Source: an uncultured Thiotrichales bacterium (lineage in GTDB: Bacteria > Pseudomonadota > Gammaproteobacteria > CAIRSR01). From it: a DNA stretch of 34,743 nt. How positions within the stretch are numbered: the first letter of the stretch is position 1; each line of letters begins with the position of its first letter. This document shows, one piece after another, positions 31,915 to 34,743 of this stretch. The stretch is taken from the NCBI GenBank assembly GCA_903824965.1, contig CAIJYR010000202.1, positions 1-34,743 on the forward strand. The letters run 5' to 3'. A program made the position numbers and the translations under genes. A model generated the notes under the pieces. The model worked only from the letters and a program-made list of their open reading frames with translations, ran no database searches and was not told where the DNA came from.

Positions 31915-34500
31915 TCACGACAGGCGGGGTCTGCGTTTTTGCGCAGCGTGTCCCGTCGATGCTTCTGTTCTTTGGAAAAACGCAATCAATGTCTGCAAGC
32001 GTTGCACCTGTTCCCCCAGTTCTTCTGCAGTTGCGGCCATTTCTTCGGCGGAGCTTGCATTGTGTTGGGTGATGTGGGCCAATTGCACCATGGCACCGTT
32101 GATCTGCGAAACACCGATCGACTGTTCTTGAGAAGCACTTGCAATCTCTTGCACCAATTCCGAGGTCTTGGAGATGCTCGGTACGATTTCCCCCAGAAGA
32201 GTACCCGCTTTTTCGGCGAGTTGTATACTATTCGTCGCAAGATCTCCGATTTCTTCGGCTGATGCACGGCTGTTCTCGGCAAGCTTGCGCACTTCAGACG
32301 CCACCACCGCAAAACCCTTTCCGCGTGCACCGGCTTGTGCCGCTTCGATGGCCGCATTCAAGGCCAGCAGGTTGGTACGGTAGGCGATCTCGTCGATGAT
32401 CTTCATTTTGTTTGCGATCTTTTTCATCGCAGTGATCGTCTCCGCAACCACACGGCCTCCTTCGCCAGCCCTAGAGGACGCTTGGGTTGCGTGAACGCCC
32501 GTTACCTTGGCATTGTCGGCATTCTGGGAAATCGATGCGCTCATTTGCTCCACAGCGGCGCTGGTTTCCTCGGTACTCGCCGTCTGATTGCCAGTAGCCT
32601 CATTCAGAGCTTGGGCGGCTGCCCCAACCTGAGAAGCGACATTGGCCAATTCGCCGCTCATCTGGTGGATTTCTTCGATGGTTTGGGCGAGCTTGGTTAC
32701 GGTGTTGTTCACCGAGTCGCGTAATGCACTGAAGCGTCCTTCGCATTGTGCGTTGGCCCGTTGCCGTAAATCGCCCTGTTCGACGGCGCTCATGACCCGT
32801 GCCACCTCTTCGATGGTCGCTGCGAGTTGGGTGACGGTATTGTTCACGGAGTCGCGCAGTTGGCCCAAGCGTCCTTGGCATTGTGCGTTCACACGTTGCT
32901 GTAAATCACCTTTTTCGACGGCGCTCATGACCCGTGCCACCTCTTCGATGGTTTGGGCGAGTTGGGCGACGGTGTTGTTCACGGAATCGCTGAGTTGACT
33001 CAGGCGTCCCTGAGATTGTGCGTTGACCCGTTGCTGTAAATCACCCTGTTCGACGGCGCTCATGACCCGTGCCACTTCTTCGATGGTGTGGGCGAGTTGG
33101 GTGACGGTATTGTTCACGGAGTCGCGCAACTGGCCGAGCATTCCTTGGTATTGTGCGTCAATGGTTTGGGAGAGATCGCCTTTCTCGATGGCGGCCATCA
33201 CCCGCATAACCTCTGTGACGGGGCCAACCACGGCATCGAGTGTTGCGTTGACGCCTTCTAGGATCCGGCGATAATCCCCCTGGTGGCGGGAGGCATCGAC
33301 CCGTACCAAGAGTTGGCCTTCTGCGCCTGCTTTGGCCAGGAGATTCACATCCTGAATCAGGGCGTGAATGGAAGTCCCTGCGTGGTTGAGGCTCTTGCGG
33401 ATTTCGTCGAATTCTCCTGCCCATGTTTCTTGGACTGGATCGGGGATGTCACCCCGTACAATCCGCTGGAGTAGGGAGACGGTTTTACCCAATGATTGGG
33501 CGATCTGGGTTCCCATCCACCATGCCAGCCCCAATGCGAGGAGCGTCATCAGGATCGTGAAGTTCAAGGTGATCCAAAAGGCGTGGCTGGCCGATTCGGA
33601 CAGCGCAAGGGTACGTTTTTGTAGATCCGCAGAAAGACGGTCTTCGACTTTTTTGAGGAGATCCATTTTGGCGGTCATGGTGTCGAACCATACGCCTGGG
33701 TCGATGCCGAAGTTTCCTGAGGCAGCTTTCTCGAAAGCAACCTCCTGCATTTCTTCTACGCGCCCTACCGCTGGATCCTTCAGTTGTTGTTTGAGAAACG
33801 CGATCTGCGATTCTTCCGCCAGCATGGTGAAGACTTTAAAATAAGTATTCTGCTCTGAAACAAGCGAGGTGAAGCGTTTGAACATGCCTGGCGCGAATGC
33901 ATTGTTTGAGAAGGTATTGCTTAGGACAGCGCGTTCGATGCCTGCGCGTTCTTTTCCTTGTAGGAAATTGACATAGGCGGAGGCCATGGTGGTCACGGTG
34001 GGGTCGGGTGAGATCATGGGCATTTTCTCGAGGATTTTCAAGAAAACGCCGATGGTTTCGGTGTAGAACAGGATGGCATCGGGGCCGGAGATACGCAGAT
34101 CCTCTACTCTGGCCCGAACGTCTTGGAATTGATCCAGGCGTTTCATGCCATCGTCAAGCGATGGTTGGAGTTCGCGGCCTAGACCCTGGAGATCAAATGT
34201 CTGTACAAAGGTACGCAGGGCTTGTAGGCGCTGATTGGTGAGTGTGCGCTGCTCTTCGAGTTCGTTTTTGAATTTGGTGCCTTTGCTGCCGAGGTATCCT
34301 GCGGAACGTCCGCGTTCTTTTTGGGTTTCATGGACGAGTGCGCTGATTTCTACGCCAAGACCCGCCAAACGATCAAGAAACTCCATTTTTTGATACACAT
34401 TCCGTTGATCCACAATGTTGAAGGTACCAAAGAGGATCATGCCGAACAGGGGAACCAGCAGCATGATCACAAAGCGTGTACGCAAGGAGAGGGTGTTCAT
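31915..34500 (-). CDS. Methyl-accepting chemotaxis protein with NIT-like sensor and poly-HAMP array
   Basis: [20 protein letters not shown] and similar features fit a NIT (nitrate/nitrite-sensing type) domain; tandem HAMP-like repeats; MCP core [44 protein letters not shown]. Confidence 0.93.
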   Translation of the reverse strand: MNTLSLRTRFVIMLLVPLFGMILFGTFNIVDQRNVYQKMEFLDRLAGLGVEISALVHETQKERGRSAGYLGSKGTKFKNELEEQRTLTNQRLQALRTFVQTFDLQGLGRELQPSLDDGMKRLDQFQDVRARVEDLRISGPDAILFYTETIGVFLKILEKMPMISPDPTVTTMASAYVNFLQGKERAGIERAVLSNTFSNNAFAPGMFKRFTSLVSEQNTYFKVFTMLAEESQIAFLKQQLKDPAVGRVEEMQEVAFEKAASGNFGIDPGVWFDTMTAKMDLLKKVEDRLSADLQKRTLALSESASHAFWITLNFTILMTLLALGLAWWMGTQIAQSLGKTVSLLQRIVRGDIPDPVQETWAGEFDEIRKSLNHAGTSIHALIQDVNLLAKAGAEGQLLVRVDASRHQGDYRRILEGVNATLDAVVGPVTEVMRVMAAIEKGDLSQTIDAQYQGMLGQLRDSVNNTVTQLAHTIEEVARVMSAVEQGDLQQRVNAQSQGRLSQLSDSVNNTVAQLAQTIEEVARVMSAVEKGDLQQRVNAQCQGRLGQLRDSVNNTVTQLAATIEEVARVMSAVEQGDLRQRANAQCEGRFSALRDSVNNTVTKLAQTIEEIHQMSGELANVASQVGAAAQALNEATGNQTASTEETSAAVEQMSASISQNADNAKVTGVHATQASSRAGEGGRVVAETITAMKKIANKMKIIDEIAYRTNLLALNAAIEAAQAGARGKGFAVVASEVRKLAENSRASAEEIGDLATNSIQLAEKAGTLLGEIVPSISKTSELVQEIASASQEQSIGVSQINGAMVQLAHITQHNASSAEEMAATAEELGEQVQRLQTLIAFFQRTEASTGHAAQKRRPRLS
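32672..33220 (-). repeat. 135-bp tandem coding repeats (45-aa HAMP-like units), about 4 copies
   Basis: Anchor cgacggcgctcatgacccgtgccac at 32781, 32916 and 33051, with a diverged copy at 33186; spacing exactly 135 bp. Confidence 0.92.
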
Positions 34501-34533
34501 TGAAGGTTTCTTTTGGGGGGATCAGGTTGTTCC

Positions 34534-34555
34534 TGGATTCAAGTTTGAAGTGCAA
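34534..34555 (+). repeat. IS30-like terminal repeat, isolated copy
   Basis: ggattcaagtttgaagtgcaac, near-identical to the copy at 34606. Confidence 0.6.
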
Positions 34556-34605
34556 CAGTGCAGTGTTCGGATTGTAACGCATTACTAAACACATTAAAAG
34601 GGGGC

Positions 34606-34743
34606 GGATTCAAGCTTGAAGTGCAACTTCTGATGAAACAGTTGGTTGGGTGTGCCAGATAGCGTATATTTGTTGGCAACTTGCCTGCCCAAGCACCCCA
34701 TTTGGAGTTGATAGATGAGCTACACAGACCTCAGCACAAGTGA
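34606..34743 (+). mobile_element. Left end of an IS30-family insertion sequence (truncated by window edge)
   Basis: Terminal ggattcaagcttgaagtgcaactt, followed at 34715 by ATG AGC TAC ACA GAC CTC AGC ACA AGT GA (MSYTDLSTSE...), resembling the MSYxxLTxxERYxI start of IS30-family transposases. RBS-like TTGGAG upstream. Confidence 0.68.

Noticed and set aside
32672-33220. Possible noncoding satellite array
   Set aside because: Period is 135 bp and in frame; explained by HAMP units of a chemoreceptor.

Overview
The window is a mostly housekeeping, gammaproteobacterial-like chromosomal region with several accessory insertions. Housekeeping genes: cstA (frameshifted), a DedA-family gene, ispF, rnt-like, dnaN, a Gfo/Idh/MocA oxidoreductase, alr, gmhA, gyrB divergent from parE, nagZ, a YcbB-type L,D-transpeptidase, a YcbK/DUF882-type gene, hldD, waaA, and two poly-HAMP chemoreceptors. 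Accessory or unusual elements: (1) a minus-strand three-gene operon at the left edge, encoding two unrecognised proteins and a KGGVGR-variant P-loop ATPase with a TPR tail. The ATPase frame runs off the window and is absent from the ORF track. (2) An AAA ATPase plus PD-(D/E)XK-like protein inserted between gyrB and gmhA, a candidate defence pair. (3) A decayed IS200/IS605 tnpB remnant with two similar fold-back hairpin ends. (4) A PqqD-like / degenerate M50-like / tandem cNMP-binding membrane protein with a C10 tract. (5) Composite inverted repeats flanking gyrB-parE. (6) Direct repeats flanking one chemoreceptor, one of which is a decayed 5' fragment of the L,D-transpeptidase gene. (7) A histidine-rich 33-bp repeat array with an upstream hairpin overlapping the Shine-Dalgarno region. 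(8) Tandem IS30-like ends at the right edge. Family calls come from reading translations by eye; no database search was run.
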